Source: JBKHBQ01 sp046542305
GTDB taxonomy: Bacteria; Bacteroidota; Bacteroidia; Bacteroidales; 4484-276
Length of the DNA: 27,115 nucleotides
Direction: 5' to 3'
NCBI GenBank assembly: GCA_046542305.1
Contig: JBKHBQ010000015.1
Span: 1 to 27,115, forward strand
The translations under genes and the position numbers were made by a program. The notes under the pieces were generated by a model, which was given only the letters and a program-made list of their open reading frames with translations, was not told the origin of the DNA and did not search any database. Positions within the stretch are counted from its first letter, which is position 1; each line of letters opens with the position of its first letter. This document shows, piece by piece, positions 1 through 8,129 of the stretch.

Positions 1-650
1 TTGAGGAGCCACAGGAAATGACGACGATTTACTACCCCGGCCCGCAGGATGTTGAAGCCGGCGGTGCGGTGCTTAGCCTGACGGCATTCAGCCAGTTGCC
101 GTGTACGGAAAACATTACCGATGACATGCTGCTTACCATTTGGCCTCTGCCCGAAGTCACCTTTGAAACCATGCCGGATTTCTGCCACAATTCACCTCCC
201 TATCAATTGATCGAGGGTGGTCCCGAAGGCGGCACGTATGCCGGACCCGGTGTGGCAGACGGATGGTTTTATCCGGAAACAGCAGGTATCGGCACACATC
301 AGTTGAGCTATACATTCAGGGATGAAAACGGATGCGAAAATGTGGCCTGGCAGGAGGTGTTTGTGGACGACTGTACCGGAATCAGTCCGGCGGCTGATGG
401 CGACGGAGTGTCAATCTACCCCAATCCGTCCGGCGGAGTATTCATCATCCTGCCTGCACCCGAAAGCTTCGGTGCTGAGGTGGTAATTGAAGTATATGAT
501 TCCAAAGGAAACATCATTTACCGGGCCATGGAGCAGGATGGGGCAGAAGAAGTTGCTGTTGATCTGTCAGGTAAAACTTCGGGAGTTTATTACCTGAAAC
601 TGATTGCCGGTGAGCGGGTGATTACTGAAAAACTGGTCCTGAGAAAATAA
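1..650 (+). CDS. T9SS type A sorting domain protein, 3' part only
   Basis: The reading frame is open from the left edge (codons for E-E-P-Q-E precede the first Met at 18), so this is the C-terminal end of a longer secreted protein and the Met at 18 is probably internal. The visible part has an Ig/PKD-like region typical of long Bacteroidota surface proteins (a P-L-P-x-V-T-F lead, then G-G-T-Y-A-G-P-G-V, and a D-E-N-G-C-E-N turn). About 80 residues at the end form a type A T9SS sorting domain: S-I-Y-P-N-P-S-G-G near its start, a V-Y-D-S-K-G-N-I-I-Y strand, S-G-V-Y-Y-L-K-L, and a basic tail ending L-V-L-R-K. In this family the domain directs passage across the outer membrane by T9SS and is then cleaved. 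The function of the missing upstream part cannot be judged. A strong terminator follows. Confidence 0.85.
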   Translation, partial: EEPQEMTTIYYPGPQDVEAGGAVLSLTAFSQLPCTENITDDMLLTIWPLPEVTFETMPDFCHNSPPYQLIEGGPEGGTYAGPGVADGWFYPETAGIGTHQLSYTFRDENGCENVAWQEVFVDDCTGISPAADGDGVSIYPNPSGGVFIILPAPESFGAEVVIEVYDSKGNIIYRAMEQDGAEEVAVDLSGKTSGVYYLKLIAGERVITEKLVLRK

Positions 651-675
651 CATCTGCCTACGGCGGATAAACATT

Positions 676-718
676 CGAGCCTCAAACCGGAACACCGGAT
701 GAGGCTCGGATTTTTTTT
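676..718 (+). terminator. Rho-independent terminator after the first gene
   Basis: A perfect 9-bp stem (CGAGCCTCA at 676-684 with TGAGGCTCG at 700-708) encloses a second CCGG/CCGG stem with an AACA loop. It is followed by GA and eight T residues. It lies 26 bp after the stop codon. The rest of the 651-866 gap holds only an A-rich tract near 736-744 and no gene. The hairpin lacks a T-run on the minus strand, so it should not terminate the opposing gene efficiently. Confidence 0.88.
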
Positions 719-866
719 GTAACGGATGTAAATCAAAAAAAAAGGAAAAGGCCGAAAACTCAGGCTGCGGAGATGGGGGTAGTGTTTGGGAATCAATAAT
801 GAAGCAGTTCGTAAACTGAAGCAGTCGAGAGTGATGCAGCCATTTTCCAGTGTTTTGATTATTATT

Positions 867-2729
867 TTATTGAGTTTTTATTATCTTACGTGTAGTGGTA
901 CGGTAGCCGTCGGTGAGGCGGATGAAGTATAATCCGTGATCCAGTGTGTGCAGGTCGATCCGGTTGGTATGCGCGGCATCAGTCTGCCCCCCGGCGACGA
1001 TGGTTCCAAGAATGTCGAAAACCGAATAGCTGATCCTCGTATCGCCGAAGCTTCCCCCGATCTGAATGATATCTTTGAAAGGATTTGGAAAAATTGAAAC
1101 ATGCACAGGTTCTGCAACAGGTTCTTCCACATCGAGCGTGTATTCGTAAAATTCCCTTACATCAGCAATGTATTCCCGCAAAAGCTGCACACTCGAAAGG
1201 TTGTTGCCCTGGTAGTCGCGGGCAAATACCATTGCATAATCGTATTGCAAAGTATCGCCCGACAAAAGTGTGAAGGGGCCGGTGGTGCAAAATCCTCTTC
1301 GGTCACCGGGTGGGTGGCCGGCGCCTGCTTCCGTCCATCCCTCGCCGGTGCACGGGTCGCCCGAGAAAACGTATCTGATGGGTTGGCTGCCGCCATAGCC
1401 GGTGCCACCGTAGGTAAAATTGGAGGAATCCTTCCAGATGGCCTTCATGTAATTGTAATATTCCTCATCTGTTTGAGGATCGGTCATATGGGGATTTGTA
1501 CTCGCATTGGAGCAATAAGTAAACGCTGAAAGTTCGGTATTGAGAAAAGTGAAAGACTGTGCCGGAGGACGGTTGCCGTAGGTTCCGTTTCCACCTTCTC
1601 CGTCAATTGCTGCCCCGTTATAAACGTACCCCGATTCCAGCGTGGAGTCGCAGCCGATGTAATCATCGGAGTAATCTCCCAGATCAAAATCTACAAAATG
1701 ACCCGCATAAACATCACTGTAATTATTGGGAGATCTGTTGATGATCTTCATTTCTGCAAATATGGTGTATTTCAATGCAGAATCATCAGGCCGGTCGTGG
1801 GCATAAAACATGGTATGGATTTCCACGCCCAGATTCATGCCGCCGGTTTCGCCATGCTCGCTGCGGTGATCGTTAATTATTAGGTATACTGCCTGATCGC
1901 CTTTGATCAGCGGGCAATCCCCATCCAGGGGATTGTAAATTCCGTCGCCGTTCACATCGTCATAAGGGGCAAGCTGTTGTGCCGCTCCCAGGGCTGTATT
2001 TCCGTTTCCGGGCCATTGGGCAATGTTCGGAATGGGTTCGTAACCGGCATCCTGCCAGTGTTGCTGATGGTAGCGGATATCGGAATAACTGAGCTTCCAT
2101 ACCCGGTTCCACTTCATATCCTGTTCGTTGCAGTATGCTGTGCTGTCCATTACCGGCCCCGGAAAAAAGTCCACCCCTGATATCCGGTAACGTTCACCGG
2201 CCATGCGCAATGTGCCGCTATCATCAAAACCGCCTATCAACATGGAGTTCATCCACACCGAGTTTACTCCTGAGTTTTTAGGCACCTCGTATTGTGGCGA
2301 ATAAATGCCATCCCAGAAGTGATTCCCGAATGAGTTGATCCTGCAGGAAATTTCGTTGATATTCAGAAAATCGAAACCCTTGTTTTCCACAGTAATGTAA
2401 ACGGTGGCATAGGTCGATAACAATCCGTTCACAAGATCCGTAATGCGGTAGCTTACCGAATCCACACCTGCATAATATATGGGCGGGGTGTAAAACATCA
2501 GGGAATCATTAAATGAGAATTCTCCCTGGGTATTCCCTTGCACCTGCATGATTTTTACAGGATGGTTTTCGTACGCCCAGTCGTTTGCCAGCACATCCAT
2601 CACGATGGGTTCCAATGCCAGTACCTCGTAGTAATCATCGGTGGCTATGGGTTCTTTTTCCTGTGCAATGGTCTGAAGCGCAAATAGCCAAATCAGAAAT
2701 GCAAGTAACGTAGATAATTTTTTCATCAT
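867..2729 (-). CDS. Secreted T9SS type A protein with N-terminal Ig/cadherin-like domain
   Basis: This 620-residue protein starts with a signal peptide (MMKKL, hydrophobic core, then T-I-A-Q, residues 1-23). Residues about 27-115 look like a bacterial Ig/cadherin-type module, with D-D-Y-Y-E-V-L, the common D-V-L-A-N-D-W motif and a final V-Y-I-T-V strand. A long middle region (about 120-540) has no domain I can name. It includes an acidic D-V-N-G-D-G-I-Y-N-P-L-D-G-D turn resembling a calcium-binding loop, and many aromatic and Asn/Gly residues, as in extracellular beta-rich proteins. Residues 544-620 are a type A sorting domain (S-I-F-P-N-P-F, G-L-Y-F-I-R-L, basic tail), so the product should be exported by T9SS. 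Its start lies 15 bp after the stop of the upstream protease gene on the same strand, suggesting co-transcription. Function unknown. Confidence 0.85.
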   Translation of the reverse strand: MMKKLSTLLAFLIWLFALQTIAQEKEPIATDDYYEVLALEPIVMDVLANDWAYENHPVKIMQVQGNTQGEFSFNDSLMFYTPPIYYAGVDSVSYRITDLVNGLLSTYATVYITVENKGFDFLNINEISCRINSFGNHFWDGIYSPQYEVPKNSGVNSVWMNSMLIGGFDDSGTLRMAGERYRISGVDFFPGPVMDSTAYCNEQDMKWNRVWKLSYSDIRYHQQHWQDAGYEPIPNIAQWPGNGNTALGAAQQLAPYDDVNGDGIYNPLDGDCPLIKGDQAVYLIINDHRSEHGETGGMNLGVEIHTMFYAHDRPDDSALKYTIFAEMKIINRSPNNYSDVYAGHFVDFDLGDYSDDYIGCDSTLESGYVYNGAAIDGEGGNGTYGNRPPAQSFTFLNTELSAFTYCSNASTNPHMTDPQTDEEYYNYMKAIWKDSSNFTYGGTGYGGSQPIRYVFSGDPCTGEGWTEAGAGHPPGDRRGFCTTGPFTLLSGDTLQYDYAMVFARDYQGNNLSSVQLLREYIADVREFYEYTLDVEEPVAEPVHVSIFPNPFKDIIQIGGSFGDTRISYSVFDILGTIVAGGQTDAAHTNRIDLHTLDHGLYFIRLTDGYRTTTRKIIKTQ

Positions 2730-2744
2730 GTTTTGTTTAGTTTG

Positions 2745-5192
2745 CTAGTGTTTGACGATTTTCTTAATGTAAACATCTTCTCCTGAAACGATTTTCAGCA
2801 GATAGATGCCGGCAGGCATATTCCGCATATCCACCGTTTGCTGTTCATCCGGTTCACCCCGAAGGAGTACTGTTCCTGACGTATTCATTATCTGATAAAG
2901 TATACGGGATTTATCTTCATGAATTTTCGTTAGCCGGAAAAAGTCATTTACCGGATTGGGATGAATTATAAAAGGACAATGCCCGGCTTCCCCGATGTTT
3001 TCAGCCGAGGAATAGTAGAAAAGCTTCCATCCCTGGGCGTTGTCGCGGAAGTCGCTGTGGAAATGGATGACGGCCGTATTCCCGTCTATTGTGAAAGGTC
3101 CGGGAATGGTATTGCCGGTGATGTGTGCAACAGGTTGAGAATCCCCGTCGTAAACGGCAAGGTAATCATAATAGAATTCCATGGCCACCTCCTGCATTTC
3201 AATGGTGATGAAATCTGCGTCAGGGATTTCGATATGCCAGTAACAATCGGAGTTGGAAGTGTAATGCTTGTTTCCGCTGCCATCTTCGATAAATCCGGTT
3301 TTTTCGGTGATAAAGGCGGTATCGCTGCAATAAACCGGTGGAACGGGGAAGTAGCTGAACGACCATCCGTATGCAGTTTCTGCATCATCAGCAGTAAAAC
3401 GGATAAACACGGCCTCATGCGAGGATAGAATTTCCCCGGGCAGGGTATTTCCGGTAAGCGTGGCTAGCACCGGGGCGGAGTGATCCAATCCATCGTAAAG
3501 GAACAGGGTGTCGCCTGAGGCAAGATCGAAATAATTAAAGCTGAGCTTTATGCGTTCCACAGAATCGTGGGATGGCGGTACCGGTTGCAGCAGCCAGTCG
3601 CAATCGGTATTGTTTTTATAATCCAGAAAATCGCTGCCGTCGTTCAGCGTACCTGAATGTTCGGTAACCTGTGTATTTTCTATACAGAAAGGCAGTTGAT
3701 AGGCCAGATAATTGGCGTGCCATCCCTGGTGTTCCGCGCCGGAACCGCTTTCGAAGGTGATAAACACAGCACCGGATTCTATTTCGAAAGCATCGGGCAG
3801 TATGTTTCCGCTGAAGGTGCCTGCCAGCGGGTCGTTGGCAGAAGTTCCGGCATATATGCTGATAAGATCATTTTCGTCGGTATCCAGTTTTGTGAATTCC
3901 AGCAAAATATTCGTTACGTTGCTGTCGTCGGGCTGGATGAGCCAGTTGCACGAATTTTCAGGCAGGTAAGGTTCTGGTCCGCTGCCGTCGCCGAGGCTCC
4001 CGCTATTAGCGGTAAGTATTTGCAGGTCTCCGCAGTAAGGCGGATAAAGGTATTGCGTGGTATCGGGATAGATGTTGAAAACCCCGCCCTGTCCGTTGTT
4101 GATGTTGATTCCGCCGGGAACCAGTTCGTCAATGAAGAAATACCCGTTGAAATTGCCCGACCATCCCCAGTTGAAATGGAAATGCGTGGAATCCTGGTAG
4201 CCGTCGCACACATACACGTGGCCGAGCCAGTCCATGCTGCTCCGGTAGATAATCGGGATGTTGTTTTCGAGCTGATCAATCAGTAAACCCTGCCAGTCTT
4301 CGGAATTTGCATAATCCGATCGCGACAGGTTCTGAATGTTATCGGAATAGTTAAAATATTCCGGCAACGCATTCATCAACCTCAATGTGTTTGAACCGGA
4401 GGATGTAGGCGTGTAGCCCATATCTACGGCCACACCGCAGTGGTAGCTGATTTGTGCGATAGCGAAATTTTCGCTCAGGCACTCATCTGTCATTTCTTCC
4501 CAATGGTATTGGGTATTTCCAAAGTCAGCCGATTGCACACCGTAAATCCCTCCGTTGTAGGGCGGTGTGTAGGCATAGCTGCCTGACCCCTGCTGGGGAA
4601 ACCTGAAAAAATACATCACCTGTGCCATGGCGGTAGCCACACATCCCACGGGGGCACGGGTGCCGTTACCCCACGGGTCCTCAGGGCACAACGCATTGTA
4701 GTAGGTTCCCTGATCCCATTTGCAGGTCAGCAGCGGTTCAACGCCTGCATCTTTTTTCTTTGTAAATTCGATTGCCCCTGAAAGAAGCTCCTCCCAGCGC
4801 AGTTGGTTTTGCGGGACATCAAAATCCGGGTCTTCAATGCTGCTCAGGATTTGCTGTTCGTACCATTTCATCCAGTCGCGCACATTGTCGGGCATACGGC
4901 TGAAATCAAAACTATGCTCATCCGACCATGCAAGCACCGGAAAAAAACGGTCGTCGGCAGTGGTGATCACAAATCCGCCTTCCCGGAAATCAAAACAGTG
5001 AAACAATATCGTGCCCTGATTTTCATGTGAATAATGGGAAAGCACAGCAGGACGGACGTGGCTGTTGCTTTTTTGAGTCATGAAGTGAACGGCGGCAGTT
5101 TCAGCTTCTTCCCGGCTGATTTCTCGGCACTCAGCAGTGATTGCACCCGAAAGCAGCCCGATCCATACGCAAATAAATACAATCCTGAACAT
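2745..5192 (-). CDS. C10 family (streptopain-type) cysteine protease with three CUB domains and T9SS tail
   Basis: An 815-residue secreted protease. Residues 1-20 are a signal peptide. Residues about 21-150 resemble the inhibitory propeptide of the family (G-G-F-V-I-T-T-A-D-D, then P-V-L-A-W-S). The peptidase C10 core follows, about 155-375: the nucleophile is Cys184 in P-V-G-C-V-A-T-A-M-A-Q, His325 lies in G-H-V-Y-V-C-D-G-Y, and Asn341 lies in F-H-F-N-W-G-W-S-G. All expected catalytic residues are present. Three CUB-like domains come next (starting near Cys387, Cys502 and Cys618), each with paired Cys, a D-G-S-G/S-D segment and a G-W strand. Residues about 741-815 are a type A sorting domain. 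Family members (streptopain, interpain, PrtT) are secreted zymogens that self-activate; CUB domains usually bind proteins or glycans. It is likely the first gene of a two-gene transcript. The biological substrate is unknown. Confidence 0.9.
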   Translation of the reverse strand: MFRIVFICVWIGLLSGAITAECREISREEAETAAVHFMTQKSNSHVRPAVLSHYSHENQGTILFHCFDFREGGFVITTADDRFFPVLAWSDEHSFDFSRMPDNVRDWMKWYEQQILSSIEDPDFDVPQNQLRWEELLSGAIEFTKKKDAGVEPLLTCKWDQGTYYNALCPEDPWGNGTRAPVGCVATAMAQVMYFFRFPQQGSGSYAYTPPYNGGIYGVQSADFGNTQYHWEEMTDECLSENFAIAQISYHCGVAVDMGYTPTSSGSNTLRLMNALPEYFNYSDNIQNLSRSDYANSEDWQGLLIDQLENNIPIIYRSSMDWLGHVYVCDGYQDSTHFHFNWGWSGNFNGYFFIDELVPGGININNGQGGVFNIYPDTTQYLYPPYCGDLQILTANSGSLGDGSGPEPYLPENSCNWLIQPDDSNVTNILLEFTKLDTDENDLISIYAGTSANDPLAGTFSGNILPDAFEIESGAVFITFESGSGAEHQGWHANYLAYQLPFCIENTQVTEHSGTLNDGSDFLDYKNNTDCDWLLQPVPPSHDSVERIKLSFNYFDLASGDTLFLYDGLDHSAPVLATLTGNTLPGEILSSHEAVFIRFTADDAETAYGWSFSYFPVPPVYCSDTAFITEKTGFIEDGSGNKHYTSNSDCYWHIEIPDADFITIEMQEVAMEFYYDYLAVYDGDSQPVAHITGNTIPGPFTIDGNTAVIHFHSDFRDNAQGWKLFYYSSAENIGEAGHCPFIIHPNPVNDFFRLTKIHEDKSRILYQIMNTSGTVLLRGEPDEQQTVDMRNMPAGIYLLKIVSGEDVYIKKIVKH

Positions 5193-5214
5193 ATAGGGTA
5201 ATATTAAGATTGAG

Positions 5215-5245
5215 TAAAAGTAGATGCTTTAAATAATTTAGTCAA
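5215..5245 (-). promoter_or_regulatory. Candidate promoter of the C10 protease gene
   Basis: Read on the minus strand, TTG (5245-5243), a 20-base spacer and TACTTTTA (5222-5215) match the Bacteroidota consensus TTTG-N19-21-TAnnTTTG with one mismatch in the -7 box. The -7 box ends 22 bases before the ATG. No terminator or tRNA is visible in the rest of the 5193-5367 gap. Confidence 0.4.
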
Positions 5246-5250
5246 TAGAA

Positions 5251-5280
5251 AAACAGTTTACGGCAAATTATAAACAGTTT
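5251..5280 (-). repeat. Pair of 9-bp direct repeats upstream of the protease promoter
   Basis: On the minus strand AAACTGTTT occurs at 5280-5272 and again at 5259-5251. The repeat-to-repeat distance is 21 bp, about two helical turns. The second copy ends 5 bp before the candidate -33 box, where an activator or repressor would bind. The repeats are seen directly; the regulatory role is inference. Confidence 0.35.
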
Positions 5281-5367
5281 TTGGCTGAAAACCCCATGTT
5301 TGTGGTTTCCAATTTATGGCTCAAATATAGAAATTCCCAAATAAAGGGCATAGCCGGAAGGTGAGGA

Positions 5368-7161
5368 TTATATGGTGATTCCCATTTTTTTCATCAGGAA
5401 GGTGGCATTAAGGTTTTGCGAAATTCCCTCTTTCAGTTTGTAATCGAATACCAATTCGTTGTTTTCAATTTCCACTTCAAAACGTTTATTGCGAATATTT
5501 TCAGGGTATTCACCGATCAGTTCGCCCAGGCTGAGGTCGTGTGTGGCAATCATGCCGGAGGAGGTAAACCGGATGAGCTGCCTGAGAAGTGCTTTGGAAC
5601 CGGATTGTTTGTCTTTTGAATTGGTGCCTTTCAGGATCTCGTCGAGGATCACGAATAAGCGCTGCCCGTTTTCCAGTGCATCGATGATGGCCTTCAGCCG
5701 TTTGAGTTCGGCGAAGAAATAGGATTCGCTCTGCAGCAAATTGTCTTTGGTGCGCAGGCTCGTAAACAGCGATGCCGGCGAAAATGTAAACTGGTTTGCG
5801 CACACGGGAGCCCCGGTCATGGCAACCAGGAAATTTACCGCCACCGTCCGCAGGTAGGTGCTTTTTCCGGCCATATTGGCTCCGGTAATAATGATGAATT
5901 GCTTCCATCCGTTGAAATCGATATTGTTGTCCACGCGTACTTTTGGATCGATGAGTGGATGTCCGCACGATTCAGCCTTCAGGATAAACTGTTTTTCAAC
6001 GGGTTCGGGGAAGCAATAATCCGGATGGTTAAAAGCAAAACAGGCGAGGCTGTTCAGTGCATCGAATTGGCTGATGATGGAAAACCACTCAGGAACATGC
6101 GGGCTGTAGGTTTTTCGCCAGCGTTCCAGCCGTCGTGCCTGCATGATGTCCCAGAGGATGAAATAATTCAGGAAAAGCCATACGAAAATGTTCAGCCTGC
6201 TGTCGAAGGCTTCGATAATTTTTGAAAGTTCGTGTACGGCTTTGCTCGACCGGTGTACCGACGAGAGGGAATTCTGAAGTTTTTTAAGTATCTCCGCAGA
6301 GAAATCGCCCTGCTCGATGAGTTTCATCAGCCGGCTGTATTTTTTGATGAGGCCTGATTTTCTGCTCACCTGCTCGTGGCTGGCCATCACCCGCTTCGAA
6401 TTCGCGAAAGCAAAACCCAGCGGTAGCAGCATGTACAACAAAAAAAGCTGAAATGAAATATTGCCTGCAATCAGCAGGATCAGCATCAGCAGCGAAACCA
6501 CCGGCGTAACCCACATCAGTATCTTGTAAACCGGCTTGTCGAAATGCGCCGGCTGATTCAGCCAGTTCAGAATTTCTTCACGATTTTCGTGACTTTCGCC
6601 AGTCGACATGCCCGCCGATTGAAAATCCTGGCGCCAGCCCAGGTCACCGCGCATATCCTCTACGGCCCGTTGTCGTTGCCTGATCAGCGATACAGATTGT
6701 TCGGGATTTAAAAACCATTCCGCCAGCCGCTTTTTCCCGATCAGGGTAGCCGACCGGTTCAGGTATTGAAATACAGAACCCTGTCCGAACACATCCAGGT
6801 CTTCTGCAAAGGGATGGTCAGATAAGACAAATTCACCCCCGTCATCAAACTGACTGTATTTTCCCTGCAACGCAAGGAGTTCGTTTTGGTTGATGCCCAG
6901 CAGCCTTTCAATCTCTTCCTTTCGCCTGTGTTCGCGGCTGTGCTTCACCACGATGGCAATGAATGAAATCAGGAAGACCACTGTGGTGATGATTACCCAA
7001 AGCCCGGAAATGTTTGCTGTGATATAAATGCCCAGCAATCCTGTTAAGAACACCCCGATCCGCAGCATACTGATCTGCCGGATGCGGGTATTGAGCCGGT
7101 TGAATGCGGCTGCGTACTGGTCGTGAAGTTGCCGGTAGGTAGTTTCGGGATTGACGCTCAT
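5368..7161 (-). CDS. Membrane-anchored MutS-family ATPase
   Basis: A 597-residue protein whose C-terminal third is a MutS-type ABC ATPase. It has Walker A G-A-N-M-A-G-K-S-T (427-435), the signature-like Q-S-E-S-Y-F-F-A-E-L (477-486), Walker B L-F-V-I-L-D-E (502-508), the N-S-K-D segment just after it, and A-T-H-D (539-542). The N-terminal mismatch-recognition and connector domains of true MutS are absent. In their place are two membrane segments (about 34-50 and 53-72), a soluble stretch, two more (about 213-231 and 236-253) and a weaker one near 325-338; 255-320 resembles a MutS lever/core helix region. Such MutS-like proteins are known in Bacteroidota, but I know of no established function. 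Canonical mismatch repair is unlikely given the missing domains. It is last in an operon with a lipid kinase (9-bp gap) and an O-antigen-ligase-like gene. Confidence 0.87.
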   Translation of the reverse strand: MSVNPETTYRQLHDQYAAAFNRLNTRIRQISMLRIGVFLTGLLGIYITANISGLWVIITTVVFLISFIAIVVKHSREHRRKEEIERLLGINQNELLALQGKYSQFDDGGEFVLSDHPFAEDLDVFGQGSVFQYLNRSATLIGKKRLAEWFLNPEQSVSLIRQRQRAVEDMRGDLGWRQDFQSAGMSTGESHENREEILNWLNQPAHFDKPVYKILMWVTPVVSLLMLILLIAGNISFQLFLLYMLLPLGFAFANSKRVMASHEQVSRKSGLIKKYSRLMKLIEQGDFSAEILKKLQNSLSSVHRSSKAVHELSKIIEAFDSRLNIFVWLFLNYFILWDIMQARRLERWRKTYSPHVPEWFSIISQFDALNSLACFAFNHPDYCFPEPVEKQFILKAESCGHPLIDPKVRVDNNIDFNGWKQFIIITGANMAGKSTYLRTVAVNFLVAMTGAPVCANQFTFSPASLFTSLRTKDNLLQSESYFFAELKRLKAIIDALENGQRLFVILDEILKGTNSKDKQSGSKALLRQLIRFTSSGMIATHDLSLGELIGEYPENIRNKRFEVEIENNELVFDYKLKEGISQNLNATFLMKKMGITI

Positions 7162-7170
7162 GATGATGGT

Positions 7171-8127
7171 TTAAAACTTGGTGGTGGAGGCAATGATTTT
7201 CAGTGACCGAGGCAGAATCGTCACGTGGTATGGGCCGTACCCAAGGCTTTCGCCGTCGGCTTCCATCATAAAGTCGGTGTTCCGGCTGTTGATGTGTACC
7301 TCCCTGGCCCTGAATGTTGCTACTTTGGGATGCTTCACAAACTGTCCCGTGTACAGGTTGCGAAGCTGTGCCGCCACGGTTCCCAGTCCGATTTTTTTTA
7401 TGATGGTAATATCCAGCAGCCCGTCGTCGGGTATGGCATTGGGGAGTTGCATCATGCCCCCTCCGTTGTAGCGGCAGATGCCCACGCTCATGCTGAAGGT
7501 GTCGAAATTGTATTTGTCGCCGTCAATGTCAGTGTGTATGATGCGCGGCTTGTATTCGAACAGGCTCGTAAGCAGGTTCAGGAAATAGGAGAGCGTATTG
7601 CCTTTGCCGGCTTCCTTTTGCTTGTTGGTTTTCTGTGCTACCAATGCATCGAAGCCCATGCCGGCGATGTTTACGAAAAACCGGTGGGTGGAGTTCTGCC
7701 CGTCGAAATAGTTGATCCTGCCAATATCCTGAACAAATACGTTCTTTTTTTTGATGACATCAATGGCGCCCTTATAGCTTTTCGGAATGCCGAACATCCG
7801 CCCCCAATCGTTTCCGGTACCTACCGGGATCAGGCCCATCAGGAAATCACTGTAGGGAATTTCATCCTGCTTGAAAATGGCATTCACCACTTCATTGAAA
7901 GTGCCGTCGCCTCCCACGGCGAGAAAATTCCTGTAGCCCTGTTTTATGGCCTCTGCTGCCAGGCTGATGGCATGAAGCGGATAATCCGTCAGAACGTATT
8001 CAAACTTCAATCCTGATTTGTCGAGTAGTTTTTTAATTCCCGGCCAGTCTTTCCTGATCTTCCGGTTGCCTGCATTGGGATTTACCACTGCAAACCATTT
8101 CCCGGTTGCCCTTTCCTTTTCCAACAT
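7171..8127 (-). CDS. Diacylglycerol/lipid kinase family protein (DagK/YegS-like)
   Basis: A 318-residue soluble kinase of the DAGK catalytic-domain family. The nucleotide-binding region is clear: N-P-N-A-G near residue 17, G-G-D-G-T-F-N-E-V (72-80), and P-V-G-T-G-N-D (101-107). The C-terminal beta-sandwich half follows, with the conserved E-A-D-G-E near 291. Length fits the family (about 300). Members transfer phosphate from ATP to diacylglycerol or related lipids (DgkB, YegS) at the cytoplasmic face of the membrane; the exact lipid cannot be read from sequence. The ORF ends 9 bp before the MutS-like gene and starts 2 bp after the stop of the O-antigen-ligase-like gene, so the three genes almost certainly form one transcript. 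One inferred role is recycling of diacylglycerol released during envelope assembly. Confidence 0.9.
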   Translation of the reverse strand: MLEKERATGKWFAVVNPNAGNRKIRKDWPGIKKLLDKSGLKFEYVLTDYPLHAISLAAEAIKQGYRNFLAVGGDGTFNEVVNAIFKQDEIPYSDFLMGLIPVGTGNDWGRMFGIPKSYKGAIDVIKKKNVFVQDIGRINYFDGQNSTHRFFVNIAGMGFDALVAQKTNKQKEAGKGNTLSYFLNLLTSLFEYKPRIIHTDIDGDKYNFDTFSMSVGICRYNGGGMMQLPNAIPDDGLLDITIIKKIGLGTVAAQLRNLYTGQFVKHPKVATFRAREVHINSRNTDFMMEADGESLGYGPYHVTILPRSLKIIASTTKF

Positions 8128-8129
8128 CT

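Noticed and set aside
803..816. Short hairpin CAGTT-CGTA-AACTG as a terminator for the minus-strand T9SS cargo gene
   Set aside because: The 5-bp stem is weak, no T-run follows on the minus strand, and it lies just beyond the stop by chance-like composition.
3657..4286. A 209-codon plus-strand frame inside the C10 protease gene
   Set aside because: It lies opposite the CUB and protease coding region with intact catalytic residues and is best explained as an antisense shadow.
5368..7161. Canonical mismatch repair protein MutS/MutS2
   Set aside because: Mismatch-recognition and connector domains are absent, no Smr domain is present, and membrane segments replace them; only the ATPase core is shared.
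7225..8016. A 263-codon open frame on the plus strand opposite the lipid kinase gene
   Set aside because: It mirrors a gene with clear family motifs on the other strand, shows no recognisable domain, and has no leader or neighbour supporting it.
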